From contig NZ_CP112998.1 in the NCBI RefSeq assembly GCF_026625565.1, positions 2,501-66,500 of the forward strand: a stretch of 64,000 bases of DNA, written 5' to 3'. The DNA is from Dyadobacter pollutisoli. Lineage in GTDB: Bacteria > Bacteroidota > Bacteroidia > Cytophagales > Spirosomataceae. The notes under the pieces are model-generated. The model was not told where the DNA came from. It did no database searches and saw only the letters and a program-made list of their open reading frames with translations. Below, one piece after another: positions 37,509-46,134 of this stretch; positions within the stretch are counted from its first letter, which is position 1, and every line of letters begins with the position of its first letter. Both the position numbers and the translations under genes were made by a program.

Positions 37509-38713
37509 GCTTCGCTCCATTTGGCTAAAACAATATTTAAAATATCCAGCGCAACTTCCTCTTTGGATTTCAAATCGAAATGCTGAATGTTTTTATACTT
37601 GTCAATAACGGTAATTTTGTTGGTATCGTGTGCAAAACCGGCGCCGGGATCATTCAATGAGTTGAGGACAATATAGTCAAGATTTTTGCGCTGCAATTTA
37701 TCCATAGCATATTCCAGCTCATTCTCAGTTTCCAGGGCAAAACCGATCAGTAATTGCCCTTCCTTTTTGGTGGATCCGAGGGTACCTGCAATGTCCGTGG
37801 TCTTTTCCAGTTCCAACATCATTTCATGTCCCTGCTTCTTGATCTTCTGATCGGCTACGAATTTCGGAGTATAATCCGCCACGGCAGCCGCGAAAATAAC
37901 CAAATCGTTCTGTTGAAACTGATCGCTTGTAACCGCAAACATATCACTAGCACTCTCCACACGGACAACTTTAATAGTCGCGTCGGTAATTTTCAAGTCC
38001 GTAGGGCCAGTGACGAGGGTCACAGACGCGCCTGATGCTGCAAATGCCTCAGCGATGGCATAACCCATTTTGCCGGAAGACCTGTTGCTGATATACCTCA
38101 CCGGATCGATCGGTTCCACGGTAGGACCAGCTGTAATCAGCACCTTTTTCGTAACAGCGACCGGTTTCCGGGCAAAATGCGCTGATAACTTCGTAATGAT
38201 CTTTTCAGGTTCAGCAAGTCGTCCATCGCCGATCAAACCGCTGGCCAGTTCGCCAAAATCAGGCAGTATGAAGCTATTTCCAAAGCTTTCCAGGGTATCA
38301 ATGTTATTTTTCGTGGAGGGATGATGATACATATCCACGTCCATTGCGGGGGCAAAAAAGATGGGACACCTTGCAGACAGATAAACAGCGGTCAGCAGAT
38401 CGTCACAATTGCCGGTTGCACATTTAGAAAGGGTTTTTGCTGTGGCAGGAGCGATTACAATGGCATCCGCCCAAAGTCCTAAATCGACGTGGTTGTTCCA
38501 TAGCCCGTCTTGTGCGTCCGAAAAGGTGCTTAGAACAGGATTTTTGGAAAGAACCGAGAGGGTGAGGGGAGTGATGAATTCCTTCGCCGCGTCAGTCATA
38601 ACAACCCGGACCGACGCTTCCGCTTTTACAAGCAACCTGACCAGTAATGCGGCCTTATAGGCTGCGATGCTGCCTGATACTCCGACCAATATCTTTTTTC
38701 CTTTGAGATTCAA
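37505..38713 (-). CDS. coaBC: Phosphopantothenoylcysteine decarboxylase/synthetase
   Basis: A bifunctional coenzyme A enzyme, 402 aa. The N-terminal CoaC flavoprotein has ILVGVSGSIAAYKAALLVR (8-26), the active-site His region NNHVDLG, and PAMDVDMYHHPST. The C-terminal CoaB has ITAGPTVEPIDPVRYISNRSSGKMG (split; from about 193) and AAVADYTP. The start codon is TTG at 38713: an in-frame stop lies two codons upstream, and the family N-terminus fits exactly. Preceded by a terminator from omega/bamD, it leads the coaBC-DUF4835 operon. Confidence 0.93.
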   Translation of the reverse strand: MNLKGKKILVGVSGSIAAYKAALLVRLLVKAEASVRVVMTDAAKEFITPLTLSVLSKNPVLSTFSDAQDGLWNNHVDLGLWADAIVIAPATAKTLSKCATGNCDDLLTAVYLSARCPIFFAPAMDVDMYHHPSTKNNIDTLESFGNSFILPDFGELASGLIGDGRLAEPEKIITKLSAHFARKPVAVTKKVLITAGPTVEPIDPVRYISNRSSGKMGYAIAEAFAASGASVTLVTGPTDLKITDATIKVVRVESASDMFAVTSDQFQQNDLVIFAAAVADYTPKFVADQKIKKQGHEMMLELEKTTDIAGTLGSTKKEGQLLIGFALETENELEYAMDKLQRKNLDYIVLNSLNDPGAGFAHDTNKITVIDKYKNIQHFDLKSKEEVALDILNIVLAKWSEA

Positions 38714-38814
38714 TCTTTAAACAATTTGGGTGGTCAACATGGAAAATGCCATATTCTCAGCGGGTATAAAGTTACGAGATAACCTTATCAATTTAAATTT
38801 ACACCCTGTAAATG

Positions 38815-38850
38815 AAAAAGCCAGCCACAAATCAGGATTCATGGCTGGCT
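38815..38850 (-). terminator. Terminator after rpoZ/bamD
   Basis: 'agccagcca' (38819) and 'tggctggct' (38842) form a 9-bp stem. The five As on the left become a T-run on the minus strand. It lies between the omega gene stop (38869) and the coaBC start. Confidence 0.8.
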
Positions 38851-38868
38851 ATATAAATTTGTCAGGAA

Positions 38869-39180
38869 TTATTCTTCCGTAGTATCGCGGTAAGCGTGGT
38901 AAGTTTTTCCTTCGATAAATTCGTCGATAGAAATACTTCCAGCTTTTGGCATACGCTCGTAAAATTTAGAAATCTCGATCTGTTCTCTGTTTTCGAACAC
39001 TTCTTCCAGATTGTCTACACCAGATGCGAACTCCGCCAGTTTGTTATTGAGCTCCTCCTTCATTTTGCTGGATATCTGACGAGCTCTTTTTGAAATTACC
39101 GATACAGATTCATATAGGTTGCCTGTTACATCCGCAATTTTGTCCGTATCCCGGGTAATGATCGATGGATTGGTTGCCAT
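38869..39180 (-). CDS. rpoZ: RNA polymerase omega subunit
   Basis: The Bacteroidota form of omega, 103 aa, which helps RNA polymerase assembly. The N-terminal DTDKIADVTGNLYESVSVIS and SKRARQISSKMKEELNNKL contain the RxRQI motif of the omega core. The C-terminal extension ENREQIEISKFYERMPKAGS is typical of the phylum. It follows bamD by 47 bases and ends at a terminator. Confidence 0.88.
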   Translation of the reverse strand: MATNPSIITRDTDKIADVTGNLYESVSVISKRARQISSKMKEELNNKLAEFASGVDNLEEVFENREQIEISKFYERMPKAGSISIDEFIEGKTYHAYRDTTEE

Positions 39181-39227
39181 ACTTGATTTTGATATAGTTT
39201 AAAACTTTTAAAACACTATTAATCCAA

Positions 39228-40151
39228 CTATTGTCCCTTTGGCTCTGCAATGGCAGGGGTTGTAACCTTCGTTGGTTTATTCTCAGGTTCAGGCTGGACT
39301 TCTTTCAATTTCTGTCTTTCCTGTTCCAACTTTGCAATTACTTCTATTTGCTTTTGGCTGTCGTCAAACATTTTCTCTGCGTCCCGGTTGTACTTTCCGG
39401 TTGGATACTTGTCGATCAACTCTCGATAAAATTTCAATACATCCTGAAAACGTTCTTTCTGCTTGTCGCTGTAACTATTGGACGCCAGGTTGTATTGAGA
39501 TTCAACTTTCAGAAATGCAAGTTCTTCATTATAGCGTGAGTCTGGAAAGTCTTTGCGGAAGTTCTCGATCGAAATTACCGCAGATTTCATGGACATCGGG
39601 TTGAAATCGCTGATCTTATGGTACAATCGTGCTCTTTCGTATGCTTTCCTTTCCAGCTTGGACCTTAATTCCAGAATGTAGCGGGTACATTCTTCGCGGA
39701 ACGGGCTGTCAGGATAAGTATTGATAAAGTCCTGCATCGCCGAAATAGCTGTAAATGTACTCGTCTGATCCAGGTTGAAAGGGGAGGAGTCTTTATACAA
39801 CGAAAATGCATGCATATATAATGCCTCCTGAGCGTAGTCACTTCTGGCATAAGTATCGAAAAACTTTTTGAACAGAAATTGACTGGTATTATACTGTCCC
39901 TGCTGGTACTGGGTATAGGCATAATAAAACTGCGCTAACTCAGACTCTGTGCTTCCTTTTAACAAAGGAATAAGCTCTTCAAATAATAACCCCGATCTGT
40001 AAAAATCTCCCTTTTTGTAATAGGACATCGCGGCATCATACTTTTCCTGATCCGTACCGGTCTTCTGTAATCTAGAAAATTTACTACAGGAAGTAATGAC
40101 AAGAACTGCAATAAAAAGCAAGAAATAGCTTGCTGGACTGTTTTTTCGCAT
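39228..40151 (-). CDS. bamD: BamD outer membrane assembly lipoprotein
   Basis: Scaffold lipoprotein of the BAM complex that folds outer membrane proteins. From the ATG at 40151 (MRKNSPASYFLLFIAVLVITSC, lipidated Cys near 22) it has about five TPR-like helical pairs (MSYYKKGDFYRSGLLFEEL, AQFYYAYTQYQQGQYNTS, FIKTYPDSPF-like FINTYPDSPF). A charged Pro-rich tail follows. 307 aa, somewhat longer than E. coli BamD, as usual in Bacteroidota. Upstream of rpoZ in one operon. Confidence 0.9.
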   Translation of the reverse strand: MRKNSPASYFLLFIAVLVITSCSKFSRLQKTGTDQEKYDAAMSYYKKGDFYRSGLLFEELIPLLKGSTESELAQFYYAYTQYQQGQYNTSQFLFKKFFDTYARSDYAQEALYMHAFSLYKDSSPFNLDQTSTFTAISAMQDFINTYPDSPFREECTRYILELRSKLERKAYERARLYHKISDFNPMSMKSAVISIENFRKDFPDSRYNEELAFLKVESQYNLASNSYSDKQKERFQDVLKFYRELIDKYPTGKYNRDAEKMFDDSQKQIEVIAKLEQERQKLKEVQPEPENKPTKVTTPAIAEPKGQ

Positions 40152-40159
40152 ATTAGCTG

Positions 40160-40167
40160 CAAAGGTA
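40160..40167 (-). promoter_or_regulatory. Promoter -7 element of bamD-rpoZ
   Basis: On the minus strand this reads 'tacctttg', an exact TAnnTTTG. It ends only eight bases before the bamD ATG, so the mRNA would be leaderless or nearly so. No clear -33 TTG was seen. Confidence 0.45.
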
Positions 40168-40226
40168 ATAAAAAAAGCTACACCATTCATAACGAATGCG
40201 TAGCTGATATAGTGTTAAAAATTAGC

Positions 40227-40841
40227 CTATTGCTGATGGCGGACAAGCATTTTCTTGGTTGCTACTTTTTTGCCGTCGATAGATAGCTGATAGAAATATA
40301 GCCCGGTTGGCATATCCCTCGTATTTACACGCAGCTTTCGGTCATTTTTATTCAGTGTAAACTCTTCCATTTTTGAACCCAGCACATTGTAAAAAATAAG
40401 CTTGGCATCACGAAGGCTGGTAGAGATACTGAAATCCACTTCTGCGTATTCACTCGCTGGGTTGGGGTAGATGTTGGAAACGGAAATCTTATCACTTGTG
40501 TACAACAGCTCTTCCGCCCTTAACTGTGCTTCCAGAGCTGGAGAACGTTTGTCGATGCTTTTTTCTACAATCTCAGAAGCCAATACATTCGTGCTTTCAG
40601 GCGAAACGGCAGAAGAAAATAGAAAGGATCTGTAAAAACTGTTCAGTGCTTTTGGATTTTGCAAAGACAATGGTTTATAACTAAGCCCCGTAGGCATAGA
40701 TGTAAATTTCAGATTTTCGGAAGACGCAGGTTTCTTTTTGCTCACCATATTAAGCCGGCTCCCATTTGAGACGGATTGTGCGTTTAACCCCTGCAAGGCC
40801 AACGCTGTTAATATGAATAAGTAAAGTATAGTTTTTTTCAT
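40227..40841 (-). CDS. Exported protein with T9SS sorting domain
   Basis: A 204-aa protein with a signal peptide (MKKTILYLFILTALALQG...A). A short mid-region of about 85 residues has no recognisable domain. The last ~80 residues form a type A C-terminal sorting domain: ISNIYPNPASEYAEVDFS-like SVSNIYPNPASEYAEVDF, then FYNVLGSKMEEF, and DMPTGLYFYQLSIDGKKVATKKMLV. It should be secreted by the type IX system and anchored at the surface. The cargo part is so short that it may be a structural surface peptide. Confidence 0.82.
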   Translation of the reverse strand: MKKTILYLFILTALALQGLNAQSVSNGSRLNMVSKKKPASSENLKFTSMPTGLSYKPLSLQNPKALNSFYRSFLFSSAVSPESTNVLASEIVEKSIDKRSPALEAQLRAEELLYTSDKISVSNIYPNPASEYAEVDFSISTSLRDAKLIFYNVLGSKMEEFTLNKNDRKLRVNTRDMPTGLYFYQLSIDGKKVATKKMLVRHQQ

Positions 40842-41019
40842 AGCTGCAAATCAGAATACTTTTGACCAATATTTTAAGAGATATAGTTAAAAAGTACGCT
40901 ACAAAAATATAGAGAAATAATTGTATATTCAAAATATATTGTGCGAACGGCCATGTTTATTTTTTAAAGTAAAAAATCATGCCGATAGAAAACTCTTTTA
41001 TTGATTTTTAATAATTTAT

Positions 41020-42630
41020 TTATAATTCGGCCCAAATTGTCTTCGCCTTGCTCGGTTTTTCTTTAATTCGCCAATTAAACCCGTCCAGCTGCCGTTCAGC
41101 AGGCTTTATTTTGGTTGGTGGGATTAGCTTTCCGTCAGGTTTTCCCACAAATGCGATACGCTGAACGCGATTGTCTTCAAACAACAAATTCATCCTCCCG
41201 CATTCAACGCGGTTTAACCCGATACTTTTCTGCTTATCATCAATCGCATAGTAAGCACTTTCGCCGTTTCCATCCACCAAAACCTGTTTTAGCTTGTTGC
41301 CAGTTTGAAAAAAAGCATTGATCGTTCGACCCTTAACCTGGTTGAATTGCTTCACAAGCGTATCCTCAGTGATGACAAAAGATTTTCCTTTTAAAAGCAT
41401 TCGGTTCATCTCATTATTGACAAGAAACGCTGTAATCGAGTCGGCCTCCATCTGATAATGCTGGTCGCTCCACAAAATAGGTTTTTGGAAAAACCGTATG
41501 ATGGAATCAGCTGTATTATAACTGATTGAGTCACATTTGCCTTGAAAATCAGTCTTATAAATGAAGACGTTTTTGTATCCCACAAGCTTACGGGTGCTAT
41601 CCCGTGCATTCTCGTAAGAGTATAAAGTGTCAGCGCGTATGTACAAAGTATCATCGGAAACCACATTTCTGACATAAGCGTGACCAAATATTTTAGAATA
41701 ACCTTTTGATTTCCAGTAAAATCCCTGGTCACCATTCAGAACAGTTTTATCTTTTTTCGCTACAATGACCACGTTTCCTTTGCCCTGTCCGTTGTTACTC
41801 TTGCCATCAACTACGAGCGAATCCGCTGTAAGTGTATACGTTTCATTGTCCACGGTTGTTCGTTTATGAAAGGCAGACTCTGCCGATTCCGTGTTATAGC
41901 GGCCTTTCGTTCCCAGGACAGTGCCGTCTTTGTTGACGATTTTGGTTTTCCCGTTAAAGTCCGACCATTTTGTAATTGAATTATATAGCAGGGTGTCCGT
42001 GGTCAGTGTATACTTTTTATTGACAAGCTTGACGTTTTTATAATAGGTAAACTCCTTAGTTGTCGTGTTGTAAAAGCCTTCTTTGCTCGTCAGTACGTTT
42101 TCCTCATCTACGGTGCGTCCCGGAACTTTGTAATTGGCGATCCCATTGGCCATGTCGTACTCGATCTTTCGGGTTGTCAGCGTTCTTTTGCTATCCTTCA
42201 AAACCGTTTTTCGTCCGCTGACAATGGCAAGTCTGGTATTCCCAAAATAGAGCAATGTATCGCCGGTCACAGTAATGGTATCTCCCTGAACAATTTTTAC
42301 ATTTCCAAAGGCTTCAATCACATTGGTACTGATATTCTGTACTGCGAGATTGCTATACAAAAGCGCCCCTTTGTGCTTGAAAATACCATTCGTAACCCTT
42401 CTTGAATCGACACCGTTTTCACTAATGATTTCCAGTTCGTCGGACTTCAAAATTTCGACAAGGTCTTCACTTCGAGCGGGTTGCTGTTGAGGCAAAGCCT
42501 TCTGTGCGAAGAGGTAAGGTGAAAAAATCAGTAAAGCAAAGAACGTCAGTTGAAATATATTCCTTTTGATAATGATGACGCGCAAAAGTTTAAAAGGGTT
42601 GCAGTTTGCTATGTATTTTTTTTTCTTCAT
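41020..42630 (-). CDS. OstA/LptA-like periplasmic protein
   Basis: A 536-aa exported protein. After a basic N-terminus the signal segment is FQLTFFALLIFSPYLFAQ (about 27-44). Then come repeated OstA-type strands (GIFKHKGALLYSNLAVQN, AFGNVKIVQGDTITVTGDTL, and similar GN/GK-V-I repeats to about 330). The OstA N-domain binds LPS in the transport bridge, so this long protein may work with LptC above. The C-terminal ~150 residues are more divergent and end in a lysine-rich stretch. Divergent from tilS. Confidence 0.78.
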   Translation of the reverse strand: MKKKKYIANCNPFKLLRVIIIKRNIFQLTFFALLIFSPYLFAQKALPQQQPARSEDLVEILKSDELEIISENGVDSRRVTNGIFKHKGALLYSNLAVQNISTNVIEAFGNVKIVQGDTITVTGDTLLYFGNTRLAIVSGRKTVLKDSKRTLTTRKIEYDMANGIANYKVPGRTVDEENVLTSKEGFYNTTTKEFTYYKNVKLVNKKYTLTTDTLLYNSITKWSDFNGKTKIVNKDGTVLGTKGRYNTESAESAFHKRTTVDNETYTLTADSLVVDGKSNNGQGKGNVVIVAKKDKTVLNGDQGFYWKSKGYSKIFGHAYVRNVVSDDTLYIRADTLYSYENARDSTRKLVGYKNVFIYKTDFQGKCDSISYNTADSIIRFFQKPILWSDQHYQMEADSITAFLVNNEMNRMLLKGKSFVITEDTLVKQFNQVKGRTINAFFQTGNKLKQVLVDGNGESAYYAIDDKQKSIGLNRVECGRMNLLFEDNRVQRIAFVGKPDGKLIPPTKIKPAERQLDGFNWRIKEKPSKAKTIWAEL

Positions 42631-42740
42631 GTTGCTGTTCTTTCTTTTACCTTTGAAATCGGTGCTACCAAAATTACCTTGGTAAAAGACAATCTGATCT
42701 TATATCTGCCAAAACTACATCAAATACGACTCTCAGGTTC

Positions 42741-44084
42741 ATGTTGGATTCTTTTTTAACTTTTATTAACCAACAGGGATTGGCTCCCGAACGTGAAATT
42801 TGCCTGCTTACTGTGAGTGGGGGAGTGGATTCTGTGGTGCTGGCGCATTTGTTCCACATAATGGGATGGCGTGCCGGGATTGCACATTGCAATTTCGGGT
42901 TGAGAGGAGAAGAGTCTGACGGGGACGAGAAGTTTGTAAAGGATCTGGCCGCTCGGTACGGATTTGATTTTTATTCCAAAAGTTTTGATGCAAAGTATTT
43001 TGCAAAGCAGCATTCTGTTTCGACACAAATGGCAGCGAGAGAACTCAGGTATCCCTGGTTCGAGGAAATTAGGAATGCCAATGGATACCACTGGATAGCC
43101 ACGGCACATCACGCAAACGATTCCCTGGAAACCGTGTTACTAAATCTGGTACGTGGGACAGGACTGCCCGGAATGACCGGAATTTTAGGAAAATACAACT
43201 TTTTGATCCGGCCATTGCTTTTGGCGAGTAAAGAAGAGATTTTAGCTTACGCCGCTGAGCACGGTTTAGAATGGCGGGAGGATCGATCCAATGATACAGA
43301 CGATTACAAACGGAACCTGATCAGGCACAAAGTTATACCGGTCTTTCAGCAATTGAATCCTTCATTGGAGGCTACTTTTAACGCGACTTCTGAAAGGTTG
43401 CGAAGCGGGAATAATTTGCTGAACGAATTTTTAGAACAGTGGAGAGCCGCTACGGTCATCACAAATCAGGACGATATACGAATTAACAAGCAGTTGCTGT
43501 ATTCTTGTAATGAGCCTGCATATAGACTTTGGCATGTTTTGCAGGGTTATGGATTTTCTTACCAACAGGCGAAGCAAGTATTCGCGAGCCTGGATGCTAT
43601 TTCTGGTAAGATTTTTTTCTCGAATTCGCATATTCTTTTGATAGACAGACTCGAACTTGTCATTAGAGCAAGAAGTGGTGGCCAAACGGATGACGAATTG
43701 GCTATTCCTTATTCCGAGGGGGAGTTTTCTTTTGGAGATTTGACCATTAACCTCGTTAATAGAGGAAAAGATCATAATTCTCAGACCGGCAATGAAAAAT
43801 CAGTAATTCTTTTAGATGTTGCCAAACTCGAATTTCCGTTGAAAATCAGGAGATGGAAACAGGGGGATATTTTTGCGCCAATTGGCATGAAAGGTAAGCG
43901 TAAAAAGCTGAGCGATCTTTTTATAGATCTGAAAATGAATCGTTTCGAGAAGGAACGGGCCAGTGTTCTTTTAAATGGTAATGGTGAGATTATCTGGGTG
44001 ATAGGAGTGAGGTCCGACGAGCGTTACCGAGTGGGTGACTTGGCAGGGCAACTAATATCGATTTCAATTTCCAATAAAATTTAG
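42741..44084 (+). CDS. tilS: tRNA(Ile)-lysidine synthase
   Basis: It modifies C34 of tRNA-Ile(CAU) to lysidine, which fixes decoding of AUA. The PP-loop is LLTVSGGVDSVVLAHL (about 22-37), followed by GIAHCNFGLRGEESDGDE. The tRNA-binding HHANDSLETVLLNLVRGTG and the C-terminal TilS domain (FPLKIRRWKQGDIFAPIGMKG, KKLSDLF) are all present. 447 aa, full length. A TACCTTTG element at 42648-42655 lies 86 bases upstream but has no well-spaced -33. tRNA-Ser follows with its own promoter. Confidence 0.94.
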   Translation: MLDSFLTFINQQGLAPEREICLLTVSGGVDSVVLAHLFHIMGWRAGIAHCNFGLRGEESDGDEKFVKDLAARYGFDFYSKSFDAKYFAKQHSVSTQMAARELRYPWFEEIRNANGYHWIATAHHANDSLETVLLNLVRGTGLPGMTGILGKYNFLIRPLLLASKEEILAYAAEHGLEWREDRSNDTDDYKRNLIRHKVIPVFQQLNPSLEATFNATSERLRSGNNLLNEFLEQWRAATVITNQDDIRINKQLLYSCNEPAYRLWHVLQGYGFSYQQAKQVFASLDAISGKIFFSNSHILLIDRLELVIRARSGGQTDDELAIPYSEGEFSFGDLTINLVNRGKDHNSQTGNEKSVILLDVAKLEFPLKIRRWKQGDIFAPIGMKGKRKKLSDLFIDLKMNRFEKERASVLLNGNGEIIWVIGVRSDERYRVGDLAGQLISISISNKI

Positions 44085-44093
44085 CTACAACTA

Positions 44094-44123
44094 TTGCCAA
44101 TAAAGATTTTGTTTTTACCTTTG
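44094..44123 (+). promoter_or_regulatory. Promoter of tRNA-Ser
   Basis: TTG at 44094-44096, a 19-base spacer and TACCTTTG at 44116-44123 match the Bacteroidota TTG-N19-TAnnTTTG promoter exactly. The tRNA starts 29 bases downstream. This is the clearest promoter in the window. Confidence 0.75.
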
Positions 44124-44152
44124 CACCACGTTTCGCACACGGCGAAATATTT

Positions 44153-44237
44153 AGAGAGATGGCAGAGTGGTCGATTGCGACGGTCTTGAAAACCGTTGAC
44201 TGTAACAGGTCCGGGGGTTCGAATCCCTCTCTCTCTG
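44153..44237 (+). tRNA. tRNA-Ser (anticodon UGA)
   Basis: 85 bases, with acceptor stem 'agagaga' / 'tctctct' and discriminator G. The anticodon stem 'acggt' / 'accgt' carries loop 'cttgaaa', anticodon tga at 44187-44189. A long variable arm ('tgactgtaacaggtcc') is typical of Ser, and the T-loop is 'ttcgaat'. CCA is not encoded. An integrase gene begins about 250 bases downstream, and tRNA 3' ends are common integration targets. Confidence 0.95.
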
Positions 44238-44260
44238 CAGGACATGATGTCAAAACATTC

Positions 44261-44299
44261 AAAAACCCCGTTTAAACGCTTTAAACGGGGTTTTTGCGT
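44261..44299 (+). terminator. Terminator after tRNA-Ser
   Basis: A 16-bp perfect stem ('aaaaaccccgtttaaa' / 'tttaaacggggttttt') with a three-base loop, 24 bases after the tRNA. Confidence 0.9.
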
Positions 44300-44487
44300 T
44301 TTTGAGGTGTACCAAAAAATGCAATAATTCCCAATGTTTTTATACGCCAATCGTGGAACTCCAAAAGTCTCACGAAATGACGCACAAAAAAGCGCTTAAC
44401 TAGCTGGTTAGTAAGCTGTTCACCTAGTGAACATCTTGCGTTTCAATGATAACAATTCGATTTTTGTTCATCTTAAACATTTTTACC

Positions 44488-45714
44488 ATGTTAGAAACAA
44501 GCTTCGGGTTGAACTTCTTTTTGAAGACCCCACGCAATGAAAGTCCAGACGGAACCAGGCATATTTATATGCGGATCACCGTGAATCGCCAACCTCGGGA
44601 CATCGCCACGAAAAGAGTATGGCACCCGTCCAAATGGAACATCCGCGCAGGACGGGCCACTGGAAACAAGGAAGATTCTAAAGAATTAAACAGTTACCTG
44701 GACTCCCTATCTGCGAAAGTTTTTCAGGCCAAAAAAGCTCTGCTGGAAGCGGACAAGGAAGTTACTGCGGATGCAATCAAGAATTTGCTCCTAGGAAAAG
44801 AGGATGACAAACGGACGATCCTAAAGATTTTTAGGGAACATAACGACCAAATTGCAGCATTGGTCGGTGCTGATTTTGCCCCAGGCACGCTCGAACGATA
44901 TGAGACTTCTCTCAAGCATACGCGAGAGTACATTAAATGGAAGTACAATGAGGAGGATTTTGATATCAAGAAGTTGGACTATGAGTTCATCTCACAATTT
45001 GAATTCTGGTTCAAAGCCAAAAAGAAGATCAGTCATAATACGACAATGAAGTATTTGGCAAATTTTAAAAAGATCGTTCTGCTTTGTGTTAAGAGAGGTT
45101 GGCTCATGCGTGATCCATTTTATGCCTTTAAGTTCTCGAAGAGAGAGGTTGATAGGCAAGCGTTAACCGAAAGCGAGTTGAAAAAGGTCTGGGAAAAGGA
45201 TATGGGGGATGGGCGTTTGTCATACGTGAAGGATATATTTCTGTTTTGCTGCTATACTGGACTTGCATATGCAGATGTATACAAATTAAAGCGAACGGAG
45301 ATAGTTGAAGGTATTGACGGCGGCAAGTGGATTACCACGAAACGCCAGAAGACGGACACTCCTTCGCGAATTCCACTGCTCCCAATGTCGCTGGAGATTA
45401 TGGAAAAGTATGAGGATCATCCGCAGTGTGAAAATGAGAATAGGGTGCTGCCGGTGCTTTCGAACCAGAAAATGAACTCTTACTTGAAGGAGATTGCGGA
45501 TTTATGTGGGATTAAGAAGAATATCACCTTCCACTTGGCTCGGCATACATTCGCGACAACTGTTACTTTGACGAATGGAGTGCCGATTGAGAGTGTTTCA
45601 AAGATGCTGGGGCATCGGAATATTAAGACTACTCAGCAATATGCGAAAATTGTGGATAGGAAGATTAGTGATGATATGAGTAGATTGAAAGAAATTTTAA
45701 CCAGCAGAAAGTAA
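44488..45714 (+). CDS. Tyrosine recombinase/integrase (Bacteroidota type)
   Basis: A 408-aa site-specific integrase from the ATG at 44488 (MLETSFGLNFFLKTPRNESP). The N-terminal arm-binding region (RHIYMRITVNRQPRDIATKR) is followed by a SAM-like core-binding domain (about 110-205). The catalytic domain carries CCYTGLAYADVYKLK, HLARHTFATT (His-x-x-Arg) and LGHRNIKTTQQYAKI (His and the nucleophile Tyr). It lies directly downstream of tRNA-Ser, so it most likely catalysed insertion of the accessory region to its right. An in-frame ATG at 44446 is judged too early. Confidence 0.92.
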   Translation: MLETSFGLNFFLKTPRNESPDGTRHIYMRITVNRQPRDIATKRVWHPSKWNIRAGRATGNKEDSKELNSYLDSLSAKVFQAKKALLEADKEVTADAIKNLLLGKEDDKRTILKIFREHNDQIAALVGADFAPGTLERYETSLKHTREYIKWKYNEEDFDIKKLDYEFISQFEFWFKAKKKISHNTTMKYLANFKKIVLLCVKRGWLMRDPFYAFKFSKREVDRQALTESELKKVWEKDMGDGRLSYVKDIFLFCCYTGLAYADVYKLKRTEIVEGIDGGKWITTKRQKTDTPSRIPLLPMSLEIMEKYEDHPQCENENRVLPVLSNQKMNSYLKEIADLCGIKKNITFHLARHTFATTVTLTNGVPIESVSKMLGHRNIKTTQQYAKIVDRKISDDMSRLKEILTSRK

Positions 45715-45852
45715 GCCTGTGAATGCGATGATGAAAAAGCAGCTAAAATCGAAGCTCGCTCTAGTATGGGCATCTAACCGACATGCTTAGGGTCAGGGGC
45801 GAATGCTTAAAGTCTTTGCAAGGCGTTAAAAGTAATTAATTTACGACAAATG

Positions 45853-45880
45853 ATAGCGGATCGAAATCTCCGCTATTTTT
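45853..45880 (+). terminator. Terminator after the integrase
   Basis: An 8-bp stem 'atagcgga' / 'tccgctat' with an 8-base loop and five Ts. About 140 bases after the integrase stop. Confidence 0.7.
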
Positions 45881-46134
45881 GTTTTGAACTAGTCTAGCGG
45901 ATTGATTCCAGAGTAGATTCTCCGCCAACATCTAAAAAATTTGCTGATTTCGGTGGGCAATTCGAGACCATCATTAAAGAAAGTTCAGAATGTGCATCTT
46001 TTGTTATTTGGCCGAATTCTCTGGTTCAAAATGGTTGTCGGTTGGGGACATCTATAGCGGCAAAATTTCTGAATAATTTCAAAGAAAATTAAATAACTAG
46101 TTAAAAAGATTGTAATAAGGAAAGCTTTTACCCT
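45881..46134. other. Non-coding stretch between integrase and PBP-like gene
   Basis: No convincing ORF. It is AT-rich and ends in the 3' flank of the minus-strand operon. No tRNA-end duplication was found here. Confidence 0.3.
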
